A DNA stretch of 64,000 bases from Ampullaceana balthica (taxonomy: Eukaryota; Mollusca; Gastropoda; Lymnaeidae), in NCBI GenBank assembly GCA_944989445.1, contig CALYLW010000338.1, positions 62,001-126,000 on the forward strand, written 5' to 3'. Below, piece by piece: positions 46,357-58,882 of the stretch. The position numbers were made by a program, and so were the translations under genes. How positions within the stretch are numbered: position 1 is the stretch's first letter; every line of letters starts with the position of its first letter. The notes under the pieces were generated by a model, which was given only the letters and a program-made list of their open reading frames with translations, had not been told where the DNA came from and made no database searches.

Positions 46357-47786
46357 TAAATATTTAAATATGTTTGTGTGTGTATGAATGTCCTTTATAG
46401 CTGTCTAAACCATTCACCCGATCGTCATGAAACTTTTCAAGACTGTTGAGTATGCTCCCGGGATGGTAACTATCACTTTTTTCAAAATTTAACACTCATG
46501 GGGCGCCGGGGGCCCATATCGTCATGTTTTGCTTATACGAGCTATATAAAAATTAGTTTAAGCTTTAGCTACTGTGTAAATTATTGGATCTTAACCAAAA
46601 TGTGTATATGACAACTTGATAGCCAATATTAAAATACTATAGGGCACTAAACTGCTAATATTCATTCCTTTGGGGCTGGGGGCCCAAAAATTCACATTTT
46701 TTAAGCGTTTAAGATTTTATTCACCATTCAGTCATTAACAATCTTGACAAATTATGACACATGTATCAATTATTATACTAATTGAAATGAACAGATGTTT
46801 TGAACTTTATATCTTGCCCAGAATGGGCCCTGGGACCCTTAATGTCGTTTTTATCTTATATGAGCTATATAAAAAATAGTTTCTACGTTAGCTACTTAGT
46901 AAATGAATAGATCTTCACCAAACTTTGCACACAAAAACTTGGTAGCCTATATTAAAATACTATAGACACTGCACTTCTAATGCCAATATCTTCGTGGCCG
47001 GGGCCCCAAATATCTTTTTTCGTATATGTTTAAGATATTTTTCCTATTTACTTTTTAAAGAGCTTGAGAAATATAGCCACAATAAAAATGAACTAAAATG
47101 AACAGGTTTTTGAAATTGACCTCTTGCACCGAATGGGCCAGGGCCCCTTAATGCTATTTTCCCCCTATTGTAGGTATATAAAAAGTAGTTTAAGAGTTAG
47201 ATATTGAGAAAAAAACTGGATTTTGACAAAACTTAGAATATAAAAACTTAAGAGCCTATATTACTATAGGGCACTGAACTCTTAATTTCCATTCCTTCGA
47301 AAAAGTCTTTTTACTGAACTTTAATCATTGTATTCCCTATTCAATTTTACACGATATTGAGGAATATATATTGAGTACAATAGATAAAAACAACATTAAG
47401 GGCCCCAGGGCCCATTCTGGGCAAGATATAAAGTTCAAAACACCTGTTAATTTCAATTTGTATAATAATGGATACATGTGTCATTATTTGTCAAGATTGT
47501 TAATGACTGAATAGTGAATAAAATCTTAAACGTTTAAGAAATGAGTACAATGGCAATAAAAAAAACTATAATATCACTCATTTTGGGGCCGGGGCCCTTA
47601 ATATCGTTTCTTCTTTTGTACGCTATTTAATTATTAATTTATTTATCCGTTTGCTATGAAACTTGGATTTTTTTTCACACTTCCACGAAGATTTCTTCAG
47701 AATTATTTTTAAACATACCACTCATTGGTTTCTTTAAATTTATTCCTTTTTACTTTGATCGTTGCAACGCACGACGGGTCTACTAG
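46357..47786 (+). mobile_element. Helitron-like element of the gggcc-block family
   Basis: It starts after an AT run with gtttgtgtgtgtatgaatgtcc and attcacccgatcgtcatgaaa. It contains four or five gggcccc/ttaatgtcg blocks on alternating strands, and ends GACGGGTCTACTAG before another AT run. It is related to 10400-12300 and 31840-32835. Non-coding. Confidence 0.5.
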
Positions 47787-47841
<55 letters not shown>

Positions 47842-47846
<5 letters not shown>

Positions 47847-48399
47847 CGCATTTGTTGTCTGTCTGTCTGTCTGTTCCCTAATAACTCAAGATCCAGACAA
47901 CCAAATAACGTGAAATTTGGTACACGTACACAAAATTATACCGGAAAGGTTATTAAACAGGTTTCGTTCCATATATATAAATACTGGGGCCCGGGGGCCC
48001 AAAATGTAGTTTTTCCCTATATGAGCTATATAAAATAAAAATTATTGAAAATTAAGACGTAAAATAATGACGCAAATTAATAAACATTTTGGTGTCGAGA
48101 TTAACAAGAAGGCGATTATCGCCATAAAATAATTTTTTTTTGTTGTTGCTTTGTTGTTGTTGCTTTTGTTGTTGTAGTTGTTGTTTTGTTGTTGTTGCTT
48201 TTGTTGTTGTTGCTGTTGTTGTAGTTGTTGTTTTGTTGTTGTTTTGTTGTTGTTTTGTTGTTTTTGTTGTTGTTTTTGTTTTTGTTGTTTTTGTTGCTGT
48301 TGCTGTTTCTGTTGTTGTTTTTGTCGTTGTTGCTGTTGTTCTTGCTGTTGTTGTTGCTGTTGTTATTAAACCCTGGCGAAGCCGGGTACTTGCCCCTAG
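47842..48399 (+). mobile_element. Short Helitron-like element containing a GTT-rich microsatellite
   Basis: It lies within an AT-dinucleotide tract. It starts tagaacgcatttgttgtctg and ends with the hairpin ACCC-TGGCGAAGCC-GGGT, then ACTTGCCCCTAG and T. The hairpin plus CTAG end is characteristic. The centre has gggcccgggggccc, and 48130-48365 is a degenerate (GTT)n array. Poly-Val/Leu/Cys and poly-Asn frames there are artefacts. Confidence 0.6.
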
Positions 48400-48414
48400 T
48401 ATATATATATTTCA

Positions 48415-48453
48415 CTCTCTCTCCCCCCTTCTCGTTCGCTCTCCCTCTCTCCT

Positions 48454-48484
<31 letters not shown>

Positions 48485-48490
48485 TTCTTT
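48415..48490 (+). repeat. (CT)n simple repeat
   Basis: CT-rich tract with a pure run near 48452-48478. Confidence 0.85.
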
Positions 48491-48603
48491 TATGTCTTGT
48501 AAAAAATATGTCTCATTAATTTAAATTATTTTCATTGATTTGTATTTGCATTTTGAAAAGAAATTCACCCAAGAAATTTCTAATAATGTTCTTTTTATCC
48601 TAG

Positions 48604-48713
48604 AGATGACATAAAGTTTTTCAGTGTGTCTCTTCCCGAGCGTCATTGCAGATTTTTGTCAACCATACGAGGCCATAAGGTGGAAATTTGTATTACAAAT
48701 GAGAATGACAAAG
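48604..48713 (+). CDS. CARD-peptidase gene exon 5 (linker)
   Basis: This 110-nt exon lies between TTTTATCCTAG and GTATTT. The first base completes the split Leu codon of exon 4 (or of exon 2). It reads DDIKFFSVSLPERHCRFLST and continues to ITNENDK, leaving one base. That 3' phase fits both downstream CARD exons. The length equals 36 codons plus split ends, as expected. No domain recognised. Confidence 0.65.
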
Positions 48714-49070
48714 GTATTTAATTTTTACCTATACTTTACAAAAAATAATACAGGTCAGAACTTGTTGAAAGTCATTAAAAATATTTGGTCAGCCATGGGG
48801 TTTTCTCGTTGTTAATTGTTTAGATTACACATCGCAGCCAAATATTATATCAGTAAAAAAAATTGTAAACGAGTAAGGCTTCTTTCCGATAATTTCAAAG
48901 TCTTGTTTTGGCATTTACAATGAAGTCTATTGATTTAAGAGTGTTTATTTTATTTTTTTTGCAGCTAAATCGTTTAAAATGTTATTGTTAGCATGTGCAA
49001 AGCCACATTATTAAATGCAACTATATTATGAAATTTTAAATAATGTAATCTCTTTTACCAATATCCCTAG

Positions 49071-49361
49071 CTACTGGGCGGGTGGAAACCAGAGAAGAAG
49101 CAGCAATAAGAAAGATTTATACCTATCTCCTGGAACAACTCAAAATAAATCATCTCGTTCCTTATTTATTCGAAAAAAATATTCTCAGCGGGAAGACAAG
49201 CACAAATCCAACGTGAGCAGATCAGCCACAAAAAAGTTGAGTTGATTTTAGATAAAGTCATGAACGCTTGCCCAGAATCATTCATTATCTTCCTGGACTC
49301 TCTGGAGCGAGATCATCCACATGTTGCAAACAAGTTAAAAGAAGCGTATACTACTTTCTAA
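49071..49361 (+). CDS. CARD-like terminal exon 1, with one-base frame break
   Basis: After acceptor ATCCCTAG, two bases complete the codon from exon 5. The frame reads VETREEAAIRKIYTYLLEQL and LVPYLFEKN. It then hits TGA at 49214 unless one base between 49173 and 49194 is removed; after that QIQREQISHKKVELILDKVM and CPESFIIFLDSLERD-HPHVA run to TAA at 49359. The pattern of hydrophobic helices with a final F-x-x-F-L-x-x-L-x-x-x-H-P-H is that of a CARD. An A7 run (49173-49179) and GGGAA (49190-49194) are likely sites of the extra base. It may be an assembly error or a real inactivating change. Confidence 0.7.
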
Positions 49362-50440
49362 ACATTTAGTTTTTAAAGTCATCTTGTTTCTGTTTTCTGT
49401 TTTCTTTAATGTGTTTATTCCAAACAACAAAATTACTTAAGTTGTATAGTTTATGGCTGTATTTATGTGACGAATGATTATCAGTGTAATAGTTTTGTAG
49501 ATTGTTTTATTTAATATATCATTCTTATGCCTTTCTTATAATCTGTAGTTTGATTATTGTTTTTGGAAAGGAAAAAATTGTGATGAATGATAACAAGATA
49601 TCTCATCGAAAAACTGGATTTATTAAGCAATCAACCACAACAGTAATTGTGTAAATAGCCTTTCTTAGAATGTATGTTGGCTTGAGTGTATCAACGTGTT
49701 TTTAAAATAGTGTAAAAAAAACAGAGTTCTAAAACCTTAGATCTAATCGGTTTACTGCAATATCATATGAATGAGTGAAATTTACTAAATGAAAATTTAT
49801 CGCATTCCTGAATATGAACGGCAATAAAATAGTGTATTTATCACCAGCCTGTACTTATTTACAGTGTATCATACGTGTGATTTAAGAGTGATGATGGTTG
49901 ATTAGTTCATGGACAATGCATATAAGTTTTGTTTAGATACTTATTTTGTGTTTTTTTATAATTTTGCTCATTGGACGAGGTTTGCCATTCTTTAATTTGT
50001 TGGGTATATTTTAGACTTACAAATATCCTGTAAAATAAAAAATGTTTGAAGATACATTAAAAACACGTCACGGGGGAGTGTGATTGGCATTGACTTTCCC
50101 GTATCCCGATTTAGTCAGATACATTTTAAAAACTGTTTTGGCTATGTGCTTTTTACCCGAACCTGAATATGCCACGTGGTAACCATGTCCATGTAGGTCC
50201 CATTATTGGATAATTTAACGTGTATTTTTTGTTAATGTATTCCATGGTGGTCGTTTGTGCTAATTGTTTGTCTTAAAATTGACAATTGTATCGAAATTTT
50301 CTTTTTTTTAAAAATAGAAATAATTAATCATTTGACATCAGTGGCGAACTGTGAAGAATAAATTTTGACCCATTTCATTTTGAAGTTCCGTGGCCTAAGG
50401 GGCACACCTGATTTGTAACTCCAATTTATTTATTTTTTAT
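49362..50440 (+). other. Probable 3' UTR and intergenic or intronic sequence
   Basis: AT-rich sequence after the first CARD stop. AATAAA at 49823-49828 could serve as a polyadenylation signal. No other gene seen. Confidence 0.4.
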
Positions 50441-50444
50441 CCTA

Positions 50445-50464
50445 TTTACATCAATGACTTTATA

Positions 50465-50499
<35 letters not shown>

Positions 50500-50630
50500 C
50501 ATATATATATATGGGTTGGGTTGCATTTCCTCGTGTGGCTGAGCATCCTATCCTTGAGTTACAGTCTTTTACCACAGCTTTTGCATTCGAGTTCTGTATA
50601 TATATATAGATATATATATATATATACATC
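50445..50630. repeat. AT microsatellite enclosing a LINE-B 3' scrap
   Basis: (TA)n runs at 50460-50512 and 50597-50626 surround 50514-50600. That scrap matches the reversed LINE-B 3' end at 20300-20385 (gttgcatttcctcgtgtggctgag). Confidence 0.75.
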
Positions 50631-50639
50631 ACTCTGCTT

Positions 50640-51010
50640 TTTTTAAATTTTGCGTTGTAGGCAGTGCTGATTGACGCAAATAGTTATTTTTTGGTGCAGT
50701 AATTTGGTGCGCTGCTTTCGAAAATTAGTTTAAAAATCGTGTGGTGATTAGCACTGTAAAAATATTATATAAATGCTTTGTTTAATTTTCAGGAATATTT
50801 CATACAAGGATAAGTTACTTGGGCTTTTGACATAAAAAATCAAATAATAAAAAATAAAATAAAAAACCATTATAAAATACTTTTTGTACATTTAAGAAAT
50901 TTTAAAATTACGTATTTATCATACAAGGACGAGTTAGTTGGGCTTTTGAAAAGGTGGGCTGCCGTAGGCGCCTTTAGAAAAAGGGGGCGCCGCAGACGCC
51001 ACGGCGCCCG
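50640..51010. repeat. Mixed fragments of dispersed repeats
   Basis: The stretch at 50925-51010 (ggacgagttagttgggctttt and ggcgccg..acgccacggcgcc) is a reversed piece of the region around 42785-42840. The earlier part resembles the ggtgcgc blocks of the Helitron-like elements. Confidence 0.45.
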
Positions 51011-51499
51011 CAGCACAAACTATGTATACTATAATTATCTATTAAAAATTAAAAACAGTATGGAATAGTTGTTTTAACGTTGAATTTATGATAGGACGAT
51101 TGAAAAAAGTTTATACACTGACAACCTGTTAATATTCAATGCAAATTCATGATTGTGGTATGTGCGCCATTTTCTGAGATAGAAAGTCCTTCCAATCCTA
51201 TCCACCGCCATCCCCATCTCGATCCGATGTAATGGGACATATAAAAAGGCCATGTGGTCAGATAAAGGTACGCACATTCTCTCTGCCCACTCCCTTTATT
51301 TACCTTGCCATAAGTGTTGCCAACACATGGGGTCATGTGGTCGTCACTTAGTCTAACCCTCGTAACATGTAATTATGTAACATGTGCCAGCCAACCAAAA
51401 GTCACTGGTTTCACTATCATATGTATTTATAATCAATTTTAAGTATTAAATCTTACTACTCAACCTTCAATTTGCTCATGACTTCTTTCTTCGGGCTTT

Positions 51500-51640
51500 G
51501 ACCAATCGACGCTAGCTATTTCGCGAATTGGCCGGCCAAAGCTCGAACTTGGGGCATTGGCCCTAACATTGGCCACTTCGCGAATTGGCCGGCCATTTCG
51601 CGAAGTGGCCGATTTCGGGCTTTTGCCGTAACATATATAT
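51500..51640. repeat. GC-rich repeated palindromic motif
   Basis: TTTCGCGAATTGGCCGGCCA, or near versions, occurs around 51518-51538 and 51575-51597. An inverted partner TTCGCGAAGTGGCC follows, and ggccactt lies in between. Strongly GC-rich against an AT-rich background; function unknown. Confidence 0.65.
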
Positions 51641-51644
51641 AGAA

Positions 51645-53420
51645 AGAGAGAGGGATTGCAAAAACCACCCAAAATGTAAGATTTATGTAAAAATGAAAGC
51701 TAATAGTGTAAATATGTATTTATTTAAAAAATGTGACAATCTCATTTTTCCATTGAGTAGGAGAAATCAATTGTTTTTCATTATGTGCACGATTTATTAT
51801 AAAATATTAAATTCAGGTTTCAATGTAGCTTTCACGCATAATAGAATTATCCTTAATATTATTTCACGCCATATATATTGTTTTAGAGTTCTAGTCAGGA
51901 AATAAAAACTGTTTGTTAATTTTAGCTAAATGCCAAATGTATATATAAGAACCAAAATTATGAGTCATGTTGATCATTAAACGTTTAGTTATATTTATAA
52001 ATGCCTACTTTTTACAAACATATTTTTAAAAATGTTTTTATATTTTATTGATTTTTTTCTATTCACATTATTAAAAATCTGAATACAGCCTATAATATTT
52101 TTTAAAAAAATTATTTGTATTTTTATTAAATAAATTAGTTCATGTCGTTAAAAACCATCAACTGGCTTCTCACAGAAACATTTGATCAATAAACCAGTTA
52201 GTTCATGATTAAAATAATATTTCTCAAGTTGTTAACAGTACTTTATCATTAAAGTATTTCTAAATTGTTATAATTTGCATAATATTATTGTATAGCCTTT
52301 TTTATTTTTAATGCCCTGCCAAAAATAGATATTAACGTAAAGGAAACGTATAGGCGATGTTGAAATTCACTAACATGCACCTGTTATACCTGATGTTACA
52401 ATGACATCTCTGTCAGGAAGTACAAAGTCTGACCCATGGCCTATACGGCCTGTGCTTAAATTTTAATTGGCCCGCGGTCTTATCTTGAAAAATAAACTGT
52501 CTCGTGGATGTTTTCTGTCGTGGTGAAATAAAATTTATAAGGAAATCTGATATTGTAAAAATTGTATTATTTTTTTTACTTTTTAAAAAAAAATACGATG
52601 AGTCAAACGATGGAAAAAAGATGATGTTTTATTTTTAACCAATGTGACTTTTCATTACAAAAAGCCGCAGCACTTATGCACTTATACACTTTTAAGTGTG
52701 CAAAATTCGTTGACATTTGTTGGGGGAAAAGGATGTTAATACTATTTGCTTATTCTGAAGAGAAATTGTTTTGTACTTCAAATTGAAAATATTTTTTCAT
52801 CAGATTTTTTTGTTATCATTTTAGATGCAATATATATTTTAACACATTTTATTTCGTAGTGTGTTTCTTATAAAATAAACATCTTCATTACATAATTGTA
52901 CCCTTTTTATCCTATTTTTTAAATTATTTTAAATGATGTCTTAAGAGATTTACAAAATTCACAACAAAAACAAAAAAAAGTAGTATTTTCCCTTCCCACA
53001 TCACATACACACACGAAATTTAAAAACATTATTACTCTTAAGAATTAAAAACAAAAATAAAAATTAAAGTATGTATTCAATGTCAAGTATGCTATTTTTT
53101 TATATATATTTAGCCCGCGCATATATTTGCTTCAAGACATACGACCTTCATTGCAGTGTGAAATCTCCTTTTTTCATGTGCTTAGTGGTGAACAAATGGC
53201 CAAAAGAAAATCACTTATACTCTTTCGGGGAAATCATTATTCTTGTTGGTTTCAACACATTTAAAACAGTAAAAGATGGTCTCGCTACGCCATATATTGA
53301 CACAGATAAATTAGATATCATACGTTTTTATTTGATATTTACACATCATTGATAATAACACTTAAGACATTATATACAATATTCGTTTGTTTCAACAAAG
53401 ATAAAAGTAAGATAATGTCC
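51645..53420. other. AT-rich sequence, no supported gene
   Basis: Open frames at 51585-51905 and 53071-53352 lack motifs or splice support. Confidence 0.4.
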
Positions 53421-53424
53421 AAAC

Positions 53425-53460
53425 CCCCCCCCCCCCCCCACCCCCCCCCCCCCCCCCCCT
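53425..53460 (+). repeat. Poly-C tract
   Basis: A run of about 36 bases, nearly all C with one internal A. Prone to sequencing and assembly error. Confidence 0.9.
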
Positions 53461-55520
53461 CACTTCGGGAAAACCAGCACCATTACTTGTTTTGATGAGA
53501 TAATTTACGGGTTACAAACCATTCAGTAAAATTTAAACAGTGATTCGATATTGTACAATCAGAGCAACTTCCCGATTACAAAACTGGAAATAGTAATAAA
53601 TTAATTTATTGTAAGTTGATCTGTTTCCATATCAGATTATATCATTTGATAGCAATCCAGCATGTTTACAAAATTATACGTCATTTTAGCTGTGTTTGAA
53701 TTTATTAGAAAATTATTTTTAAATCCTTACATTTATAGGGTTTGATGTTCAGATTTCTGGCGTTTAAATTTATGAAGATTTTATTGAAAGGTGATATTAT
53801 TGAATATTTATCAAACTACAAGTGATTTCCACTCAATATGTTGTTTTCTATTTAAAAGTATTATTAGTGACTGTTAATGAAAATCCGATATCAAAAAATA
53901 TATATTCAAATTCCTATCTAATATAGCAAATTTCCAATTAAACTTTTTAAAATATCCTAAATGACATAGCAACCAGTTCAGTTTTACAATTCAGTTAAAA
54001 CGTGGTACATAAGAGTCTAAGACAATGAAATTTTAGCAGGAATTTTATTTATCTTTTAAATATTTTGGAAGACTTAACATAAATCCACTCGTTACCTAAC
54101 AGTGGTAAGCAATATCCTTAATTTTTTGCGATTATTTTTTAACTAATTTAAGTTCACTTCTTTAACATAGTTAGAAATGTATGCTGTCGTTGAAGAGCAA
54201 AAATATAAGAGACTTTGGTATGGATAGATATTTTTTAATAAATTATTTATGTTCAACTTCAATTTATATTTTATTTATTAAACCGAATACTATAAGGTAG
54301 TATTGTATCTAATCAATATAGAAGAATCATCTCAAATATAGCATATTTCATTGCCATTATTCAAATTTAAGTAGCTCTGCTTCTGATTTTTAAAAAAAAT
54401 TCGAAACCGCATTTAAGAATTTTGAAATTTTCAAATATTTTGCTGCCCTGCCTAAAATCTTGATATTTCTATTCAGTTTAGACTATTATCGATCCAATAC
54501 TTTTACCTTGACTTTTTAAAATATTGAAATTGATTTCGAGGAGAGAAAAAAAAATACATAAAAATCCTTCAGGAATTTCTATTTAATTTTACTATGTGTT
54601 TAGCGCAGCGCATAGCTGAGCTACAGAAAAATTGACAGTGACTCTTGGTGTATAAATTAACATTTTGACCCTGCCGTGTAAATGTAGATCATTGTTAACC
54701 AAAGCCGTGGTGTGTAACCTAATTTTTTCTACAACATACCTTAATATAAATACTGGCTTGTGCTACTAAAGAGATGTTTGAATTGTGGTGGTCGACAATT
54801 TTAAGCTTTGCTCTTGTGGCATTTTTTTTATTACACTTACATATTTTTATTACATTTAACTTAAAATTTTTAATTTTTTAAAACAAAATTATTTCATTGA
54901 TATTGTGCCAGTCAAAATGCGTACAAAAGAAATTAGTAACAATTCGCCTGCAGATTTGGAACTGCGTGTGTACGTAATAAAATACGTGCAGTAATTCTTT
55001 TCTTTTTGTTTTACTTCATTTATGATTATAAACAAGTAATAAAAACTCCAATGAGTATTTAAACGTAATTTCCAACAAAGAATTTACAATTTTTCTTTTA
55101 TTCAGGGGAAATCATTCTAGATTTTAAAAAAAATATTTCAAATCAGTAATTCTGAAACTAAACAAAACAATTGCTATCTACAAATTACTGCTAAAATTAT
55201 GGGAATCGAACGAAAAGAGATGTTTCAAAAATTACTTTTACAACATTGTTTTACAACATTCTAAATATAATTAACTATATTTGGCGTTTGCTTCAACCCG
55301 ATAGCTGTTATGGTTGGCAAGAATTTGACAAAATATTAATAGTTATCGGGTTTTTTAACTTTATAGGAAATCCATGCCTTTTCAGGATTTTTTTGGACTG
55401 TGCACACCCTTGGGACCACCTTAAGATATTTTCAAATGACCCGAACCCTCTATCTGGTATGGTTCAGTAGGAATTGCTGTTCAAAGCTCGAACAGACAGG
55501 ACGGACATTTCAAATATATA
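53461..55520. other. AT-rich sequence, no supported gene
   Basis: No domain, repeat border or plausible exon seen. It lies between the two CARD exons. Confidence 0.4.
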
Positions 55521-55550
55521 AACGCAATTTTTCCCATGGGAAATTGCGTT
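55521..55550. repeat. 30-bp near-perfect palindrome
   Basis: AACGCAATTT is paired with AAATTGCGTT around a TTCCCATGGG centre. It could be a hairpin end of a small mobile element. Confidence 0.7.
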
Positions 55551-56890
55551 AAAAATACCATAATAATGTAACATGACTTTTCAAACGGACTAAAATTTGT
55601 TGTTTTTTTTTAAATTGCTTTCAAAAATGGGAAAGAAGTGCTAAAAGCAAGCCTCAATCAAAAGCCAAAGTTGATATCTTTCACAACCGAAGATTACGAA
55701 ATAGAAATAAAAATAAAGAAGAAAAGGCCTGATGGCCGTGTTATGTTTTATTTACATATTAATTTTTTGCTTAATATTTTAAAATTCTTTTAGCTTCTGT
55801 AGAGTTTATTTTAAAAAAGCATTAAAGTGCAACAACGTTTTGTCATTATCTTAATTTCCATTAAATAAATAATTAATTATTACAATTTAACAATGAAGTA
55901 TGATTAGTGTTTCTAGAAATAAAAAAACGTTAATAAAAATCGGCGCTTTAAACAGGACATTCTAAATACCGTCAAATGAGGAATAATTATTATATTTGGT
56001 AAGAGTTAAGAGGACGATCCGCCTAAAACATGGCATTATTGGCGTCCATCTTTATTGCCATCACGTGGGTGCAAATTGTTATCAACATAAACATTCATAA
56101 AATGTAATACTTAAGTATGAATAAAATCAAATATAAATTATAAAAATGTACACTAATAAAATTTGAATCAAAGTTTCACCCTTACTAAGATTTGAATTAC
56201 CTGTCTTTTGACTCGCAATTCCATGAGTTAATATTGAAGCAATAAAGTTTATGAAGTTAAAATATTCGATTTAATGAGGAATGTTATTGAATACACTCTT
56301 AATATAGATTATCATAGCTGTGTTTTCCTAAACAAATTTCCTAATTACAAGGATTGTTAAGTAGTCACTGCATTCAAAGTGAAGGAAGTAATTAAATTAT
56401 GAAAATAGAAGTATTTAGACTCGGTATTTTGTGTTTATTATTGAACATGCCTTTTCAAAATCAAATTTATTAATGTCTTCTTTCCTAAAAACTCTTGATT
56501 TGTGTTTGTTGTTTTTTTTAAAATAAGATTAATGGTATTATTTATTAGATGCGATGTAATGGGTAGCATATTTGAAGAGGGCGTATAAGAGTGGGATGAA
56601 AGTTTGTAAGTCCAATTACATCAATTGCATTGGAAAGATATAATTACACCGATCTCTTGGGTGAAAGTTTGATTTTTCCTGCTTTCTAAAATTAGTAGCG
56701 TCAGGACTGACTGACAGACACTACTGACTTGCGTGACAATTGCAAATTATATTGTTTAATTCTTTTGTTTATGTCTCGTAAATAAAGGATTTATAGTCAA
56801 AAACTTGTTTTTTTACGGGTTTTTTTCTTACTAATTGAGCATCTGTTTTGGACTGCTATGCTCATATACATAGTCTTTCTCTTGACGCCA
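55551..56890. other. AT-rich sequence, no supported gene
   Basis: No gene seen. The tail of the 450-bp repeat unit (gatttatagtcaaaaacttg) occurs near 56785-56810. Confidence 0.4.
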
Positions 56891-56895
56891 AACTG

Positions 56896-57009
56896 TAGCC
56901 AAGTGGTGGCTTTGAATTAAACTATAAAACACCAATCAACGAATTGTAAGGATTAAAGCAGTACAATTTTATTCAATCATGAAACAAAATACAAAGTCTT
57001 TTCTCTACT

Positions 57010-57062
<53 letters not shown>

Positions 57063-57296
57063 ACTCTCTATTCCAGTCAACGCGTGGCCCCAGTCCATTT
57101 TGTCACTGACCACTTTTGGTGTAGCTGGTCCTGACATCCACGTGCCCAACCTTCCAGACGCTTCAATGACCACTGTGACACCGAGGGCTGGAGTGAACCT
57201 CTAGTGACCCTCGAATTTTAACTACAGTAGACTGCCATAGACACCCCAGGCCTTTGAAATCCAGCGCCCTCGCTGGTAAAATACAATATCTGTTTA
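56896..57296 (-). mobile_element. LTR-like segment with (CT)n repeat
   Basis: The left edge TGTAGCCAAGTGGTGG resembles the edge at 34655. On the minus strand AATAAA (near 56970) precedes about 75 bases ending GGCTACA, as in the candidate solo LTR. The (CT)n run at 57006-57060 is inside. The other boundary and target duplication are not clear. Confidence 0.35.
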
Positions 57297-57509
57297 CATT
57301 AAACACACAGCTGACAAGTTTCTCTGACTTCAGTTACATAAAATCTTATCAAGCTAAAAAAAAATTGATCGTTTGTTATTAAATGAAACATTTCGTACCT
57401 AACATTTAAAATGGAAACTAAACTACGATGTGTATAACACAACAGTTTTACATGCCATACATTTGATTTTTTAAAAAATGTCATCATAACTAAAACTAAA
57501 TCTAAAAAG

Positions 57510-58308
57510 TAGGGCTGCGGAAATTAAAGATTAATTTCTTGATTAATCGTTAAAAATTGAAACGATTAAATTTTTTTTAACGATTAATCGACCCATCACT
57601 TACAAATTATTGCAAGTAAAAAAGTAAATAAAAAAATTGCGGCCGATAAATAATAACAAATTTTCTGACGATTACACGAAATTTTGGTTTTAGACTATAG
57701 ACTGACGGGAATTTTCAAAATGTTGATAACGTTTATTGTATCCATTGTGAGAAATTGTTTGCCTGCCACGGTACTAACACTTTGCCTACTTATCAAACCA
57801 AATGAAAAGCGTATTATGCTAATGGCAGTAATAGAGTGTGACACATAGAGAGAAAAAGACGACAGCTCTTCTGTAGAATTACTGCGTTACAAAATGGAGA
57901 TGAAAGTTCCTGAATCAATTAGCCCTCTACAATGGTGCAAACTTAATGAACCCAGATATCCGATAATGTCATTCCTTGCCGAGACCGATTTGTGCATACC
58001 AGTTACCTCAGTTTCATGTGAATGATTGTTCAGCTCGGCTGGTTATATTGTCAATTAGACCCGCTCATCACTTGAACCAAATAATGTCAACACACTTGTC
58101 TTTTTCCGTAGTTGGTTAAAATTAAAAGATGACACATAAAGGAGACATTCCAGTGTTATTTAGATTTTCAACAAGAACGTTTAATAAGTGTTACTTATAA
58201 CATCATAAATTTTAATTTTTGGCTTTAATCGATCGAAATTAACGATTAATTAATCATTAATTTTTCAAAACTTAACGATTAAATTTAAATTAATCTCTAT
58301 CAGCCCTA
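57510..58308 (+). mobile_element. hAT-type MITE with TAGGGCTG ends and 8-bp target duplication
   Basis: The 799-bp element begins TAGGGCTG and ends CAGCCCTA. Flanks are CTAAAAAG (57502-57509) and CTAAAGAG (58309-58316), one mismatch. Subterminal attaatcgttaa repeats occur at both ends, a usual place for transposase binding. It is the same family as 21685-22241. No transposase. Confidence 0.83.
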
Positions 58309-58318
58309 CTAAAGAGTA

Positions 58319-58790
58319 AATTTATATGAACCCTCCTACGTCCTTTTACCCTTTGGTCGTTCTACAATTCGTCATGGATTTAGTTGACAATGTTTATACC
58401 TCGAATAAGAGGTGCAGATCTGTGCGGCACAACAAGGGGTTGATATGTTTGTTCCGGTACCTGTCTCTGTGTCGTACTGTAGAGAGGATCATCATAACTT
58501 CATCATCATTATCGCTTTCAGATGGTGTATCTGGCGCATCCATCTCTGACTCTGACTCTGACACCAGTTAAACAAGAGAAGCATCCGATAAAAGAAGATC
58601 CTCTCGCGCTTGGCCCCTGGCTGAAGGTAACGGTAAACGAGTGTATGTCACACATCTCTTTTCATGTGTGTTTGTATGTGTTATCAAATGATACCGTCTC
58701 TCGTACAATGATTCTTTGAAACACTTAATGTTAAGAAAATTAACTTTAATAATGAAATATCCGATGATTACATAAATCACTATTTACAAA
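58319..58790 (+). other. Unassigned segment with short frames
   Basis: The frame at 58326-58571 ends in a Ser/Asp-rich run from a ctctgact repeat. There is no known motif, and I do not support it as a gene. Confidence 0.35.
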
Positions 58791-58791
58791 A

Positions 58792-58844
58792 TTAAACTTG
58801 AAGTTTCACATGGTGGAGACATGTATCAACACCTTCAGACATAT

Positions 58845-58882
<38 letters not shown>

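Noticed and set aside
48116..48524. Poly-Val/Leu/Cys and poly-Asn/Lys frames
   Set aside because: Products of the GTT and CT repeats; not genes.
53071..53352. 93-codon plus-strand frame
   Set aside because: No recognisable motif, and no acceptor in phase with exon 5.
55246..55470. 74-codon frame between the CARD exons
   Set aside because: No motif or homologous exon; residue content fits random AT-rich DNA.
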